The position numbers and the translations under genes are program-made. The notes under the pieces are model-generated. The model made no database searches. It was given only the letters and a program-made list of their open reading frames with translations, and had not been told where the DNA came from. DNA of 62,190 bases from Paenibacillaceae bacterium. Its GTDB lineage: Bacteria; Bacillota; Bacilli; Paenibacillales; CANHGK01. Numbering within the stretch: position 1 is the stretch's first letter; the number at the start of each line of letters is the position of its first letter. Below are positions 62,058 through 62,190 of this stretch, piece by piece. The stretch covers positions 1 to 62,190 of the forward strand of contig CANHGK010000016.1 in NCBI GenBank assembly GCA_947460235.1. The letters are read 5' to 3'.

Positions 62058-62190
62058 AAAAGTGCACCACCATGACAGTTGAAAAGTGCACCACAGAATA
62101 CGATAAATACTCCATGTTTTTGAAGTGAATGAACATGGAGGTTTGGGAGCTGTGATTCAATTGTCAGAGAAACAAAACATCATATTAATG
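62058..62190 (+). mobile_element. Left end of an IS21-like insertion sequence (cut by window edge)
   Basis: Two direct copies of AAAAGTGCACCAC, at 62058-62070 and 62082-62094, lie just before a transposase-like start. Multiple short terminal repeats of this kind, with TGAAAAGTGCACCA-type cores, are typical of IS21-family ends. The right end is outside the window, so target duplication cannot be checked. Confidence 0.6.
62152..62190 (+). CDS. Start of a probable IS21-type transposase (partial)
   Basis: A GTG start at 62152 with GGGAGC upstream opens a frame reading MIQLSEKQNIILM before the window ends. Thirteen codons are too few for a family call by themselves; the assignment rests on the repeats before it. 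Confidence 0.45.
   Translation, partial: MIQLSEKQNIILM

Overview
The window looks like a chromosomal segment of a low-to-moderate GC, spore-former-type Gram-positive bacterium (Bacillales; Alicyclobacillaceae or Paenibacillaceae seem the best guesses, but the sequence alone does not settle the family). Reasons: AGGAGG-type ribosome binding sites, frequent TTG/GTG starts, CcpA-type cre boxes, a GlnR/TnrA box in front of amtB, a yybP-ykoY manganese riboswitch, and Bacillus-type genes (yunC, yugP, ykvI, ykpA, xpt, relQ-like). A quinone-type PyrD, a two-subunit 2-oxoacid:ferredoxin oxidoreductase and a lipoprotein alpha-carbonic anhydrase are less usual for Bacillus itself.

Layout. 1-12.5 kb: starch and signalling locus, amylase (cut by the window edge) - giant hybrid kinase - giant hybrid kinase - amylase. 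The second amylase has a sigma-A promoter, a perfect cre over the start site and a c-di-GMP-I riboswitch leader. Both kinases are HisKA/HATPase/REC proteins with an extra PAS-like, Hpt and CheA-type ATPase tail. 12.6-17.2 kb (minus strand): two-subunit 2-oxoacid:ferredoxin oxidoreductase and a THUMP rRNA methyltransferase. 17.4-21.4 kb: YunC, a CapA-like phosphoesterase, a secreted MORN-repeat protein and the YugP metallopeptidase. 21.5-25.7 kb: GlnR-type-controlled ammonium transporter, a DUF294 nucleotidyltransferase, a DnaQ-like exonuclease and a thioredoxin-like lipoprotein. 25.7-28.2 kb (minus): TerC-family protein behind a Mn2+ riboswitch, and citramalate synthase. 28.3-31 kb: RDD protein, QueF, MobA-like transferase, ferredoxin and a 42-aa membrane peptide. 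31-39.2 kb: a long, tightly packed plus-strand cluster (PyrD, RelQ-like synthetase, DUF309, ABC-2 exporter, RsmF-like and RsuA-like rRNA modification enzymes, HAD phosphatase). 39.2-44.7 kb: secreted protein with a long unexplained leader, then a two-component pair next to a DUF4198 protein and CopCD. 44.8-54.9 kb: QueE, QueC, glycosyltransferase, pseudo-Nudix protein under a cre box, YkvI, Xpt, small unknowns, an acyltransferase, ArgS. 55-62.2 kb: a third hybrid kinase lacking the CheA tail, an ABC-F ATPase, a carbonic anhydrase-MFS-RDD operon, and the left end of an IS21-like element at the edge.

How it fits together. The most distinctive unit is the starch locus: the amylase leader stacks carbon repression (cre) on a c-di-GMP-sensing RNA, and large membrane kinases that could receive external signals lie beside it. 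No GGDEF or EAL protein is in the window, so the link between the kinases and the riboswitch is inference. Several secreted proteins share Pro/Thr/Ala-rich linkers, suggesting a common cell-surface style. Starts were reassigned where a Shine-Dalgarno sequence favours an internal codon; no computed searches were possible.
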